Assembly: GCF_035712445.1 (NCBI RefSeq)
Contig: NZ_DASTAT010000127.1
Span: 1-36,774 of the forward strand
Direction of reading: 5' to 3'
DNA: 36,774 nt
Source of the DNA: Oligoflexus sp.
GTDB lineage: Bacteria; Bdellovibrionota_B; Oligoflexia; Oligoflexales; Oligoflexaceae
Below are positions 24,192 to 33,209 of the stretch, piece after piece. Each line of letters begins with the position of its first letter. Position 1 is the first letter of the stretch. A program made the position numbers and the translations under genes. The notes below the pieces were generated by a model, which saw nothing but the letters and a program-made list of their open reading frames with translations, made no database searches and had not been told where the DNA came from.

Positions 24192-25481
24192 CTATCTTGA
24201 AAACAGACGGGATGGAAAAAGAAGGCCCCGCAGACGGCTGTCCCCGAGTCGCGGCAGGACAAGAAAGGGCAGAAAGCGCAGGATGCTGGAAAGCGTAAAG
24301 AGTCGACCATAATCGGTGGCCGTGGGAACACCGGATCCCAGAAGGAGATAGCCCACCCAGGATCCGATCACCATCGCTGTCGCATTCAAAAGCTGGGTGA
24401 TGGTCAGAAGGCTGTGTCTTTCCTTATGAGAATGCTTGTCCATCATCATAAGGGTGACACCGAGTTCATGACAGCCCCAGGCGAAACCTGTCATGGCCTG
24501 AAAAAGGATGAGGCAGCCGAAGTTATTCGTCGTCGTCCAAAGGATCGGCAGCGGCACTATCAAGAGCGCTCCCAGATGCGTGAGCGTTGTGGGTCCGAGG
24601 CTCGATGCCAGTTTTTGAAAGACACCGCCGGCCACGACCCGGGCAACGAAGGCTGTGCTGATCAGGATCATATAGTCGTGATAATCCAGCGCGAGATGCT
24701 TCAGCATATAGGCATTGAAGAAAGGACCCGAGACGTTGGTCGCCATCTGCGTCAGGAAAAGAAAGGCAATGATGACGAGCGTGCGTTTTTCGGTGAGCCA
24801 GGACCAGAAGCGATGACGGAAAAGCGCCCGCACATCCACCGAAGGCCGTACGAGACTCTCGGGATGTTTGGCCAGAAAGCTCACCGACACGTAGCGGCAG
24901 ATACCGCTGGCTAAAAAGAGCAGGGCGAAGATGGGAAGTTTCTGGCTTGCACTTTCCCTGTTATCCAAAGCCAGGCCGGCAATCAGCAGACCAAGGACTG
25001 TAAAAAACTGCGCGATACGGGTTCGATATGCGAAAAATTGTGTGCGACGATCATCCGGGACGATGGAGCCGATCCAGCTGCTCCAGCTCGGGCCGGCTGC
25101 GAGACCGAAGGCCCAGTAGGTGCTGATCAGAAGGAAGACGTTGGTGTCCTTGGGCCAGGGGCTGATGGTCAGTCCACAGCTTAAAAGCCCCAGAAGGATG
25201 AGAGCTGTTCCCTGAATGCTGGCGCTCACCATCACCCAGGTTTTTTGTGAACGCAGAATCTGCGCGCAAAAACCTGCGGCCAGTTGGACGACCGAACCGA
25301 TGAGCATCGGCAGAGTCACCAGAAGTCCCGAGGCTCTTTCGCTGAAACCCATCGTCAGTACAAAGGCACTGAGATAGGTTTCGCCAAGGCCAATCATAAG
25401 GGAATAGAATGCGACATCCCAGAGGCTGGCGCGAAGGGAATGAGGCACGGCATCATACGGCTGTGGGAAGCGGACATGCAT
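24192..25481 (-). CDS. Major facilitator superfamily transporter
   Basis: 429 aa from the ATG at 25481; the ribosome site is weak, so the start is less certain than the frame. About 12 hydrophobic segments in two halves are separated by a central basic loop (around KHPESLVRPSVDVRALFRHR). An MFS motif-A-like loop DDRRTQFFAYRTR follows the fourth or fifth helix. The substrate cannot be inferred. It is the first gene of a two-gene unit with the TPR kinase. The 188-base gap upstream carries a strong hairpin belonging to the other neighbour's 5' side. Confidence 0.88.
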   Translation of the reverse strand: MHVRFPQPYDAVPHSLRASLWDVAFYSLMIGLGETYLSAFVLTMGFSERASGLLVTLPMLIGSVVQLAAGFCAQILRSQKTWVMVSASIQGTALILLGLLSCGLTISPWPKDTNVFLLISTYWAFGLAAGPSWSSWIGSIVPDDRRTQFFAYRTRIAQFFTVLGLLIAGLALDNRESASQKLPIFALLFLASGICRYVSVSFLAKHPESLVRPSVDVRALFRHRFWSWLTEKRTLVIIAFLFLTQMATNVSGPFFNAYMLKHLALDYHDYMILISTAFVARVVAGGVFQKLASSLGPTTLTHLGALLIVPLPILWTTTNNFGCLILFQAMTGFAWGCHELGVTLMMMDKHSHKERHSLLTITQLLNATAMVIGSWVGYLLLGSGVPTATDYGRLFTLSSILRFLPFLVLPRLGDSRLRGLLFPSRLFSR

Positions 25482-25605
25482 GGAGTGTCTAACCTGTTTC
25501 TTACTATCTTAGAATATTTATCCGCGATGTGCAGGTGCTGCGCTGGAGGCAGGAGCTGGGGCAGGAGATTTCATGAGAATTTTGGATTAGTTCCAAAACA
25601 GGAGA

Positions 25606-25629
25606 GGCCGTCTTCAGGGAGAGACGGCC
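25606..25629. other. GC-rich perfect hairpin between two minus-strand genes
   Basis: GGCCGTCT (25606-25613) and AGACGGCC (25622-25629) form an 8-bp perfect stem with an 8-base loop. It lies 41 bases beyond the stop of the 25670-26584 gene in the direction of transcription. A terminator role is plausible, but only a loose T-rich stretch (TCTCCTGTTTT) follows on the minus strand. The rest of the 188-base gap shows nothing I can name. Confidence 0.55.
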
Positions 25630-25669
25630 GCACGCCGAGTCAGCAGGAGCTTTCCGGTCCGCGCCGAGG

Positions 25670-26584
25670 TTACTTCAGATCTTCCTCTTTCACATCATCC
25701 TGATACTTGGCCTGGGTGTACCCGCAGGTCTTCTTCGGTTCGTTTCGAATCTTGGGAACGTCATGCACGCAAACGGCCTGGGCCACATCAATCGGCTTGG
25801 GCATCGGCGCATTCAGAAGGCTCATGGCCTCGGTGTATTCCGGGGTGTTGGACTTGCCTTTGACTTTGCACAGGAGCGACACGGCCAGCATCAGGGTATA
25901 GCAGGGATTATCGCCATCGAATTTCATGGCTGCCCTGTGATAGCGGATGGACTCGTCGATGTTGCCGCGAATGTGGAAGATCCAATCCATCAAAAAGAAA
26001 TTCGGGACGAGGCGAAAGAAGAGCCCGAGTCCATAGTGCACCGATCCCTGCAGCGAAACATTGGGACGGAACTGCATATCGAGTTTGGAGTCCACCACTT
26101 CAAGCCAGGCGTCCCGCACCGACTGCCCGTAGCGGAGGGACGCAAAGATCCCGTCGATGCTGGCGATCTTGGCCCGCAGGGAGGCTTTGAAGAATTTGCA
26201 GAGGATATTCGAAGGCGCCTGCTTCAGACATTCGTTGATCTTCTTTTCCCCATCTTCCAGATAACGGCGCGCGGTGGGGTGGTCCTTGGGATCGGTGAAG
26301 CTGGACCCCAAAAAGAAGGCCTCGGCTGCCATCAGGGAATAGCCATCGAGCCAGTCGGGTTTTTTGCGGACGACTTTTTCCAGGATGGCCAGACGTTTTT
26401 CATGCTCGGCATTGGTCAGGGCTTCCACCTGAAATTTTTCCTGCAGGGCTTGAAAATCCCGGGCCAGTTCCGGCTCCGCCTGGAGCGGCGTGACGTCGAG
26501 TTGATAAAGTTTTTTTTCCGTAGCGTTCAGACGAAGGGAAAAAAGAAGTGCCGTGAGCAGAAGACAAGAAAACAGACTGCGCAT
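25670..26584 (-). CDS. Secreted helical-repeat (TPR-like) protein, possibly TatT-type
   Basis: 304 aa from the ATG at 26584. Signal peptide MRSLFSCLLLTALLFSLRLNA. The mature part is helical, with TPR-like pairs around residues 60-85 and 225-250 (GNIDESIRYHRAAMKFDGDN). The middle block SVHYGLGLFFRLVPNFFLMD and the periodic Cys residues (CLKQAPSNILC) are distinctive. The pattern recalls periplasmic TRAP-associated TatT-type or other TPR scaffold proteins, but I would not assign it firmly. The tail is very charged (QDDVKEEDLK). It is a separate unit between the MFS gene and the lipase, all on the minus strand; no clear partner. Confidence 0.7.
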   Translation of the reverse strand: MRSLFSCLLLTALLFSLRLNATEKKLYQLDVTPLQAEPELARDFQALQEKFQVEALTNAEHEKRLAILEKVVRKKPDWLDGYSLMAAEAFFLGSSFTDPKDHPTARRYLEDGEKKINECLKQAPSNILCKFFKASLRAKIASIDGIFASLRYGQSVRDAWLEVVDSKLDMQFRPNVSLQGSVHYGLGLFFRLVPNFFLMDWIFHIRGNIDESIRYHRAAMKFDGDNPCYTLMLAVSLLCKVKGKSNTPEYTEAMSLLNAPMPKPIDVAQAVCVHDVPKIRNEPKKTCGYTQAKYQDDVKEEDLK

Positions 26585-26653
26585 GTCCGAAACCCCAGGT
26601 AAAGACCAAGGCGATCAGCATACCACAGCCTGCGTGATTCCGAACAGTTTCCC

Positions 26654-27640
26654 TTAAAAACCGAGGTCAGCCAAATCGCTTGCCAAAGTCTGATAGAACC
26701 TCAGATGGCGAAAGCGACTCGACGTGCTTCCAAAAAGCTGGCCGATCAGATCGATGTGATCGGCGCTGACGGTGCCGCGGTAGCGTCCCCATTCCGCGGA
26801 ATCTTCAGCGACGAGTCCATCGTTTCTTTTGCCGAGTCCAAAGGCGACTTGAAATGGAGCCAGCAAAGGATCCATGCGATCGCCTGTGCCCCAGCCGGTC
26901 AGGCTGCTGACACCAGCGTAGGATTGATAGTAGACATCCGGGCTGTCAGGATTTCTCGGATTGAATTCCCGCTCCAGAAACTCGGGCGAAAGGTTCTGAA
27001 GGTTGGCCCGGATGTCGAGATCCGTCGGCTGTCTTTGGCCTTTGCCAAGGAATCCAGCCACCAGATATTCGAATGCTTTATAAAGGAGGTTGTCGCCTTT
27101 GCCCAGGAACCGGAAGACGAGTCCGGGGATGGGTGAACCGTGATGCGGTGTGCCGATTGTCGTCAGGGAGGCAATCTTACGATCAAAGCCCATCTGGGAA
27201 ATCAGATAGCGGGTATCGAGGCCACCCATGGAATGCGCGATGATATTCAAGCGGGGAGCGCCGGTCGCCTGCATGATGGCATCGAGCTGCGGTGCCAATT
27301 CACGGGCACGGACGGCCACGGTCTGGACAGGATTGACAGTTGTGGCGAAGACATCGTAGCCCTGGCCTCGGAGCGTCGCCCGCACCTTATAGAAATAATC
27401 GAAGGCGAAGACCTGGTCCCAGCCCAGAAAGCCGTGGAGCAGGACGATGGGATAGCGGGTGGGCCGGGCAGCGGCCCGAAGATCCCCGTCTTCGGAATAA
27501 TCAGCAATGTCCGGGTCGACCTCGCGGTTGGCCTCTTCGATGTACTCATCCGGCGCAATCTCTTCGCTTGCGTACAGCCTCTGGCCAGATCCCGTAAAAA
27601 AGGCGCAAAAGAGCCCTAAAGAGAGCATGAAACGTGTCAT
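26654..27640 (-). CDS. Secreted triacylglycerol lipase-like alpha/beta hydrolase
   Basis: 328 aa from the ATG at 27640 with AGGGGA upstream. A signal peptide at about 1-24 is followed by an acidic, probably disordered stretch (EEIAPDEYIEEANREVDPD). The hydrolase fold begins at YPIVLLHGFLGWDQV, whose HGFLG provides the oxyanion hole. The nucleophile elbow is AHSMGG with Ser137 (Ala in place of the first Gly, as in Bacillus-type lipases). Asp274 in RNDGLVAEDS and His295 in ADHIDLIG complete the triad. Length and motifs fit secreted family-I lipases; activity on polyester or phospholipid is possible. No lipase-specific foldase gene is adjacent. Confidence 0.88.
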   Translation of the reverse strand: MTRFMLSLGLFCAFFTGSGQRLYASEEIAPDEYIEEANREVDPDIADYSEDGDLRAAARPTRYPIVLLHGFLGWDQVFAFDYFYKVRATLRGQGYDVFATTVNPVQTVAVRARELAPQLDAIMQATGAPRLNIIAHSMGGLDTRYLISQMGFDRKIASLTTIGTPHHGSPIPGLVFRFLGKGDNLLYKAFEYLVAGFLGKGQRQPTDLDIRANLQNLSPEFLEREFNPRNPDSPDVYYQSYAGVSSLTGWGTGDRMDPLLAPFQVAFGLGKRNDGLVAEDSAEWGRYRGTVSADHIDLIGQLFGSTSSRFRHLRFYQTLASDLADLGF

Positions 27641-27800
27641 AGCGATCCCCTAATCGGTCTAAATCTGTCGGCTTTATGTGACTATCTACAAACCGGTATA
27701 CTTCCACTTTGTATGTCGATCGAATTTAAAAAAACGAAAGTGCATTGAAAGTCAGGGCTGACAAGGGAAAAAAAATCTTAAGGGGCTGAAGGGCACGAGT

Positions 27801-30665
27801 TTACGCGGAAGCGGCTGCTTTGGAGCCTGATGAAGCGCTGTGATGGGGAAGCGAGAAAAATTCATGCGGGAGTGTGATGCAGAAGCGGAAGGCGGCAAAG
27901 CCTTCGCGCTGGGACGGAAGGTCTTCGAAGTGAACCGTGATATCACCGCCCGCATCCTGATAGTATTTGCGGACCGCGGACATCCCGACCCCGCGACCTG
28001 AGATTTCGGTCAGAGTCTGCGCGGTGGAAATGCCCGCTGCGAAGATAAGATCGGCTATTTCATCGCGTGATGCATTCCGGTGCGAAGGCAGAAGGCCACG
28101 CTCCTGACCCAAAGTTTGAAGGCGCCGCAGATTCAGACCCTTGCCATCATCCGAGAACCAGATCTTCAATTGATCGCCGTCCGTCTCGACGTCCAAACGG
28201 ATCAGCCCTTCCATTTTTTTACCCACAGTGACGCGCTCAGCCGGATATTCAATGCCATGATCCATGGAATTGCGCAGAAGGTGCACAAAAGTATTCCGCA
28301 GAAGATCCTCGGCCCGGTGACTGACCCACAGATCAACTGTCTCCATTTCAATACGGGGTGTGGGTTTATTCAGATCCTTGGCGAGAGACGCCGTGCTGCC
28401 TAGAATATCAGCAAGCACCTTATCGAGACGATTGAACAGAGCCTCCTGAAGCAGACCGTGGATGGGCGTGAGCAGAGCAGGCTCCGCTGCATCATGGTGC
28501 AGAAAGCGGTCCAGCTTCTGGAAGCTGTGGAGCGTCGTGTCGAAGGGCAGGACAACTCGCGGGCCATCGCCAAGCGAGCGGCCGAGCTTGTCCCGAGCCA
28601 GCGCCTCGTAATGATCCGCCACCTCGTCAATCATATTCACGTCCTTCTGCATCAGCTCCAAATCCCAGGTGGCGTCTTCCTGTTTGGCCAGATGGGAATA
28701 GTACTGCTCCAGATCATGGAAGATCTCGGTCAGCTTTTTGAACTGCAGTGTTCGCGCCGCGCCCTTCATCGTATGCATATTCATAAAAATGATCTTCAGC
28801 GTCTCGCGATCACAGTGCTGGGGATTGGCGGCCCGGATGAGTTCGCGATTCTGCGCGTTGAATTCACGGCAGCTGCGCAGGAAACGTCGGAACGCATCCT
28901 CTTTACAGGCGAGGATCTCACCGACGATGGTCAGATCCTCGGCGTTCTCGCGGGCCATGCTTTCAAGCTTCCTGATTTCCGTCGCATCGTTCACGGTGAC
29001 GAGGATCTTTTCCACGTCATCATCTTTTATGATAGGCTTCCAGCGCAATTCCAACTGCCGCTGGTCCCCATCCCGCCTCTGCCGGGTCAGGCTGTGAGGC
29101 AGCATGTGCTCGTTGGTGAAGAAGTTGATCTCACTCTGTCCGAGCGAGGCATGCAGCGTGCTGAAGACCTGGTCGCGTTCATTGGCCGCCAGGGTCGTCC
29201 CTTCAAAGAGAAGGGGAAGAGCCGGCTTTCCCGCCAGCTGCTCGGCTTCGAAGAGCCTTTCCAGATAAAGGGAATAATCCTTGTGAATCGTATGCTTTTC
29301 GCCTTCGATGGTGAAGACGCCGAGCGGGATGTGCTCCATAATTGAATGAATATCCCGCGTCTGCTCTTCGACTCTGTCTTCCAGAGTCTCATTCAAACGC
29401 AGGACCTCGTCCCTTTCACTTTTCAGATCATTGGCGAGACGGCGGACTTCGGCCTCGGATGTTTCCGCGCGCGTGAAGGCTTTGGAAAAGCGCATGGAAA
29501 GAAGGAAGGATTGACCGAAGGTGAAGAGCAGGGCTCCAAAGGAACCCATCGGGGGCGATTCAAAAACGCCCTGAAGGGCCAGCATATCATTGACCGTGCA
29601 GATGAAGAGCGCGAAGGATGCGATCAGAAACGTGCGGGCCCCTTCGCGATTGCGCCGCGCGGCTTGAATAACAGTATAAAGCGTATAGATGCTGGCGACG
29701 GCGGTGACCGCCTGGTAGAAAAGGGTCGAGAGTATAAAGGCCCTGACGCTGACGAGCAGGATGAAACTCACATGGGCGAGGCTGATGCCGGTGATGATCA
29801 GGGGCACGCGCCGCCGCATTTCCTGATAAAAAAGCTGCTGCGAATAAAGGAGGAACGCGGACGTGGCAAACATCCAGCCGATGTTGTAGAGGCGGATCTG
29901 GGTGGTGAAGCCGGCGTCGCTCACGATATGGAAAGGGTTCGATGGATCGGCGACGCTCAGATGCATGGCGATCATCAGGCAGAAAATTCCATAGTAGAGC
30001 GTCGAGAGGTCCGAGCGGCGCAGACCAAAGAGGGCGATATGATAAAAGCCCATGATGGCGATCGCGCCCATCATGAAAAGCCCGCGTGCGGTCACCTCTT
30101 CATGCTCCTGGAGCACGGCGGCGGTCGAGCCGATCTGAATGCCCTGGCCGAAACCGCCGGCATAAAGATCAAAATTCGCCACATGAGCGATCACTTCGAA
30201 TTCGGTGGTCCGGGGTGTGAAACTATAAAGATAGGGCCTGAGGGCCCCGGCGCGGGTCGTTCCGGGCCCGGTGCCTACCTTGCCTATGGTATGGACGAGG
30301 CGGCCCTCGACATAGTAGCGGGCGGCTGTCCAGGGCTGCAGGAAGCGTATGGTGATGGGTTCAGTCGTCTTCAGTTTCACCCGGAAACGGTAGCTGGCAA
30401 AACTGTGATAGGGGCGCTCCTCAACAAGGTTCCAAAAGCCAGGGAAGTTGATCTTACTGCGGCTTTCAGGGTGCTCTTCACCCGGTTTCAGAAAATACTG
30501 CCAATGAAATTCCATGGTGCCGCGCAGTTGGATCAGGGGCAAAGACGGCGCCTGGGCTTCCGAAAGATCGAGCCAGCCATCGTCCAGGCGTGGTTCAGAA
30601 TAGGCCTTGCCGTCAGGCAGACCGCCGCCCAGAAGAAGAATAAAAATGAACACAAAAACTTTCAT
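27801..30665 (-). CDS. 7TM-DISM sensor CheA-like kinase (DISM-7TM-PAS-Hpt-ATPase)
   Basis: 954 aa from the ATG at 30665, which gives a clean signal peptide (MKVFVFIFILLLGGGLPDG); a TTG at 30692 is an alternative. An extracytoplasmic jelly-roll domain of DISM type covers about 31-181 (LRGTMEFHWQYFLKPGEE; RYYVEGRLVHTIG). Seven membrane helices follow at about 195-391, then a coiled coil at 400-440, a PAS-like domain at 440-565 containing IHKDYSLYLER, and an Hpt domain with His631 in MNMHTMKGAARTL. The ATPase has Asn799 in FVHLLRNSMDHGI, DDGKG at 839-843 and GRGVG at 890-894. The ligand is unknown; DISM domains in this family are thought to bind carbohydrates or other small ligands. No receiver is fused. 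Same cytoplasmic design as the left-edge kinase, and probably its close paralogue. Confidence 0.9.
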   Translation of the reverse strand: MKVFVFIFILLLGGGLPDGKAYSEPRLDDGWLDLSEAQAPSLPLIQLRGTMEFHWQYFLKPGEEHPESRSKINFPGFWNLVEERPYHSFASYRFRVKLKTTEPITIRFLQPWTAARYYVEGRLVHTIGKVGTGPGTTRAGALRPYLYSFTPRTTEFEVIAHVANFDLYAGGFGQGIQIGSTAAVLQEHEEVTARGLFMMGAIAIMGFYHIALFGLRRSDLSTLYYGIFCLMIAMHLSVADPSNPFHIVSDAGFTTQIRLYNIGWMFATSAFLLYSQQLFYQEMRRRVPLIITGISLAHVSFILLVSVRAFILSTLFYQAVTAVASIYTLYTVIQAARRNREGARTFLIASFALFICTVNDMLALQGVFESPPMGSFGALLFTFGQSFLLSMRFSKAFTRAETSEAEVRRLANDLKSERDEVLRLNETLEDRVEEQTRDIHSIMEHIPLGVFTIEGEKHTIHKDYSLYLERLFEAEQLAGKPALPLLFEGTTLAANERDQVFSTLHASLGQSEINFFTNEHMLPHSLTRQRRDGDQRQLELRWKPIIKDDDVEKILVTVNDATEIRKLESMARENAEDLTIVGEILACKEDAFRRFLRSCREFNAQNRELIRAANPQHCDRETLKIIFMNMHTMKGAARTLQFKKLTEIFHDLEQYYSHLAKQEDATWDLELMQKDVNMIDEVADHYEALARDKLGRSLGDGPRVVLPFDTTLHSFQKLDRFLHHDAAEPALLTPIHGLLQEALFNRLDKVLADILGSTASLAKDLNKPTPRIEMETVDLWVSHRAEDLLRNTFVHLLRNSMDHGIEYPAERVTVGKKMEGLIRLDVETDGDQLKIWFSDDGKGLNLRRLQTLGQERGLLPSHRNASRDEIADLIFAAGISTAQTLTEISGRGVGMSAVRKYYQDAGGDITVHFEDLPSQREGFAAFRFCITLPHEFFSLPHHSASSGSKAAASA

Positions 30666-30766
30666 GGCTTGGATTTCGGCGGAAAGCTGCAATTCCTAAA
30701 GAAAAAGCCTTGGTCATGGCACCAAGTTTCGGCAGAATAGCAAGCATCCTGTGACACCTGGAGTCA

Positions 30767-31120
30767 ATGATGCTGAAGACTATAGGCCTTTTAATTCTCT
30801 CGAATATCTTCATGACCTTCGCCTGGTACGGCCATCTTAAGACGATGAACAGCAAACCCTTGTATATCGCCATACTCGTGAGCTGGGGCATCGCCTTCTT
30901 TGAATATTGTCTTCAGGTTCCAGCCAACCGAACCGGCTATCAATTCTTCAGTCTGGCTCAGCTGAAGATTATTCAGGAGGTGATCACGCTTGTGGTTTTT
31001 GTCGTTTTTTCGATTTTTTATATGAAGGAAAAACCTCAGCTGAATCTTCTCTGGGCCGGGCTCTGCCTCATCGGTGCGGTTTATTTCATATTCCGTGAAG
31101 GCAGCGGTGCGAGTCACTGA
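30767..31120 (+). CDS. DMT-family small membrane protein (DUF486)
   Basis: 117 aa. ATG codons at 30767 and 30770 are adjacent; GGAG spacing slightly favours the second. Four hydrophobic helices fill the protein. The N-terminus (LLILSNIFMTFAWYGHLK), the block FFEYCLQVPANRTGY and the ending AVYFIFRE match the DUF486 group of the drug/metabolite transporter superfamily. Function and substrate of that group are unknown. It is divergent from the 7TM kinase (101-base gap) with its own ribosome site, and nothing downstream is in the same unit. Confidence 0.9.
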   Translation: MMLKTIGLLILSNIFMTFAWYGHLKTMNSKPLYIAILVSWGIAFFEYCLQVPANRTGYQFFSLAQLKIIQEVITLVVFVVFSIFYMKEKPQLNLLWAGLCLIGAVYFIFREGSGASH

Positions 31121-31300
31121 CGATCCAACGTAACCGTGGTCATACAGCTGTTCGGAAATCTGCTTCACCCCATTTCCATGATGTGTGGTTTTTACCCCGT
31201 CAATTTATTCGAGACACTGCGAATTCCCCAGTAATTGACTCATTTTCAGCCAAAGGCCGCGGCGTGAACGCTGGCCTGCGGCTTGCATTGCTGAAACAGA

Positions 31301-31319
31301 ACCCATGTCTTAGATGGGT
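31301..31319 (+). other. Short hairpin in the outer-membrane protein leader
   Basis: ACCCAT (31301-31306) and ATGGGT (31314-31319) form a 6-bp stem with a 7-base loop, ending 30 bases before the start codon. The 229-base gap before that gene also holds the loose dyad GTCAATT (31199-31205) / AATTGAC (31233-31239). Either could affect expression; the evidence is weak. Confidence 0.35.
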
Positions 31320-31349
31320 CGAATTAGCATCATGAAAGGTAGGACATTT

Positions 31350-32006
31350 ATGAAGACAACTCTGCTTTCTCTCGTTGGACTTGTGGCTTTGACTTCCGTT
31401 CCAGCATTTGCCGATGTGGGCCAGGTAAAGGCTCTGGTTTTCACTTCGCAATCGGAATTGAAAATTGATGGCGTGGAAGCACGCGGCGGCAACTTCACTG
31501 TTGGTCGTGAATTCACTGGAAATCAGGACAAAATCAATTCGATCGGTGGCGGCGCGGCTTTTGAAGTCCGCGTGGCGAACCCCCTTTACGTCGGTGTTGG
31601 CGTCGGCTACATCAATTATGATGGCAGCGATGACGAGGCCGGCTACTCCGATCTGAGAGCCAACGTCTACGGCACTCTTGATGCCTGGGCGAATGAAAAC
31701 GCAGCCGTCTTCGGCAAGGCGGGCCTTTCCTATCACCGTTTGACCCTGGATAACTTTAACCAAGGTGGAATCCGTGTGGAAGGCGATGCGACCAACCTCG
31801 GTAACTACGATGTCGGCGCTGGCGTTCGTTACAAGCTGAACTACGCGACGACCTTGGGTCTGGAATACAAATATACTGATACATTCGCCCGCAGCGACGT
31901 GGATTTGGAGCTGAAAGGCGCTGGGCTGGCTTATGACGGCCTGAAATACAAAGACGTGGCGATTGAAAATCAGGAAGGCCAAATTTCTCTTGGCTTTGTT
32001 TTCTAA
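31350..32006 (+). CDS. Small outer-membrane beta-barrel protein
   Basis: 218 aa from the ATG at 31350 (AGGTAGGA upstream); upstream in-frame starts at 31314 and 31332 would precede the signal peptide and were rejected. Signal peptide MKTTLLSLVGLVALTSVPAFA, cleaved before DVGQ. The mature protein is a series of amphipathic strands with Gly and aromatic girdle residues (PLYVGVGVGYINYDG, YDVGAGVRYKLNYATTLGLE). It ends SLGFVF, and the terminal Phe is the usual BAM-recognition signal. About eight strands are predicted, as in OmpA/OmpW/OprF-like porins. A strong terminator makes it monocistronic. Confidence 0.88.
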   Translation: MKTTLLSLVGLVALTSVPAFADVGQVKALVFTSQSELKIDGVEARGGNFTVGREFTGNQDKINSIGGGAAFEVRVANPLYVGVGVGYINYDGSDDEAGYSDLRANVYGTLDAWANENAAVFGKAGLSYHRLTLDNFNQGGIRVEGDATNLGNYDVGAGVRYKLNYATTLGLEYKYTDTFARSDVDLELKGAGLAYDGLKYKDVAIENQEGQISLGFVF

Positions 32007-32048
32007 CAGCTCTCCTGAACAGTTCACGCGAACTTCCCTGTGATAGAC

Positions 32049-32079
32049 GACCCGGGCTTTTCAAGAGCCTGGGTCTTTT
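32049..32079 (+). terminator. Rho-independent terminator after the barrel gene
   Basis: GACCCGGGCT (32049-32058) pairs with AGCCTGGGTC (32066-32075) with one G-U pair and a 7-base loop. Four T residues follow at 32076-32079. It lies between two convergent genes, and the A-poor left flank suggests it mainly serves the plus strand. Confidence 0.85.
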
Positions 32080-32088
32080 GGCCCGCGC

Positions 32089-33186
32089 TCAGCCGGACTT
32101 CAGCATCCCAAGGAGCCCCTTCTTTTTTTCCTTCGGCAGGATCTTCTGCACGACCTTATCGCTGTAGCCCGCTTTTTTCAGGATTTTGATTTTATCTTCA
32201 TAGCTGTCTTCAGCATGCTGGTTTAAAAGTTCCTGTGCAGCCTTGCACTGCCGGTCGATGATGGTCATTTCTATCTTGTCGTAAATGAGTTCCACCTGGC
32301 TGAGCAGAGCGAGGGATTTTCCGTAGGCGCTCTCCATATCCTGCACATCGCTGGACGAGAAGTTGCTGTCGCCCTCGCGTTTCTTTTTAATCAATCCCTC
32401 GTAGTATTTGACCCTCGCTTTGCATTCCACTATGGATTTTTTCGCATCCCCCATGCGGCTCAGCTTCATTAGGATTCGGGTGATGATCAGGCGAACATTC
32501 ACCTCCTGCAGGATCGTGTTCACTGCTGCTGACTTCGTCAGGGCCTGCTGATAATAGGTGAGGGCCTTTTCCAGAGTGGCTGCTTCGCTGGGTGCAAAAT
32601 GCGGCCAGAGTTTTCGCAGGGAGCCGATCAGAGCCTGCGCGTCCTCTTTGACTTTGGGGGATTTGGTCAGAGCATGCCGCAGATCATGCAGCATCCAGCC
32701 GAGGCGCAGATAATAGGCGGCCAGCTGCAGACTTTCCCCCTTGGTGACCTCGTCCACTTGCTCCCACTGGAAGCAGGCCAGCAGATTCAGTTTCAGTCCG
32801 TTCAGATAGACCGATTGCCCGGGTGCCGCGGGATCGACGAGCAAAAGCTTATGAATGTCCTCGGACGTCGTATAAGCAGCCAAACCCTTTTGATACTGCT
32901 TACGAAAACGTGTCGTGCTGAGATTGCCATCTTTAAAAGGATGCTGAAAAAAATGATGGTCGGCGGTAAAAAAGCAGTAGGGACATTGCCAGAAATAAAA
33001 GAGTTTCGGATCGACGCGGGGGGCCACTTTCTTGGACCAAAGGACCGTGACCGGACGCAAATCTATGTCGCGCTTCGTCTCGCTATAGAGAGTCGCCTTC
33101 AGCCGGCTGAAATTCGCTTCCTTTTCGCAGATAACGCAACGGGCCTGGGCGGTTTGAAAGGGGCTTATCCCCGCTTCCTGGCTCAT
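32089..33186 (-). CDS. DUF2225-like zinc-ribbon protein with helical C-terminus
   Basis: 365 aa from the ATG at 33186 (GTGAGA upstream). Two Cys pairs, Cys17/Cys20 (CVIC) and Cys68/Cys71 (CPYC), with KRDIDLRPV between them match the zinc-binding N-terminus of DUF2225 proteins, known from Firmicutes and others without a settled function. The rest, from about 85, is alpha-helical and TPR-like (AAYYLRLGWMLHDLRHAL; ALTYYQQALTKSAA), ending in a Lys-rich tail (KKKGLLGMLKSG). No signal peptide, so cytoplasmic. It is divergent from the small orphan at 33357, with a nested inverted repeat in the shared upstream region. Confidence 0.75.
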   Translation of the reverse strand: MSQEAGISPFQTAQARCVICEKEANFSRLKATLYSETKRDIDLRPVTVLWSKKVAPRVDPKLFYFWQCPYCFFTADHHFFQHPFKDGNLSTTRFRKQYQKGLAAYTTSEDIHKLLLVDPAAPGQSVYLNGLKLNLLACFQWEQVDEVTKGESLQLAAYYLRLGWMLHDLRHALTKSPKVKEDAQALIGSLRKLWPHFAPSEAATLEKALTYYQQALTKSAAVNTILQEVNVRLIITRILMKLSRMGDAKKSIVECKARVKYYEGLIKKKREGDSNFSSSDVQDMESAYGKSLALLSQVELIYDKIEMTIIDRQCKAAQELLNQHAEDSYEDKIKILKKAGYSDKVVQKILPKEKKKGLLGMLKSG

Positions 33187-33209
33187 AGATTTCTCACTGG
33201 CAATGCGTT

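Noticed and set aside
29346..30740. Long plus-strand open frame (over 460 codons) opposite the 7TM kinase
   Set aside because: It is the antisense of a gene with clear domains, its translation has low-complexity Gly/Glu/Asp composition and no family features, and it has no ribosome site. High-GC codon bias produces such shadows.
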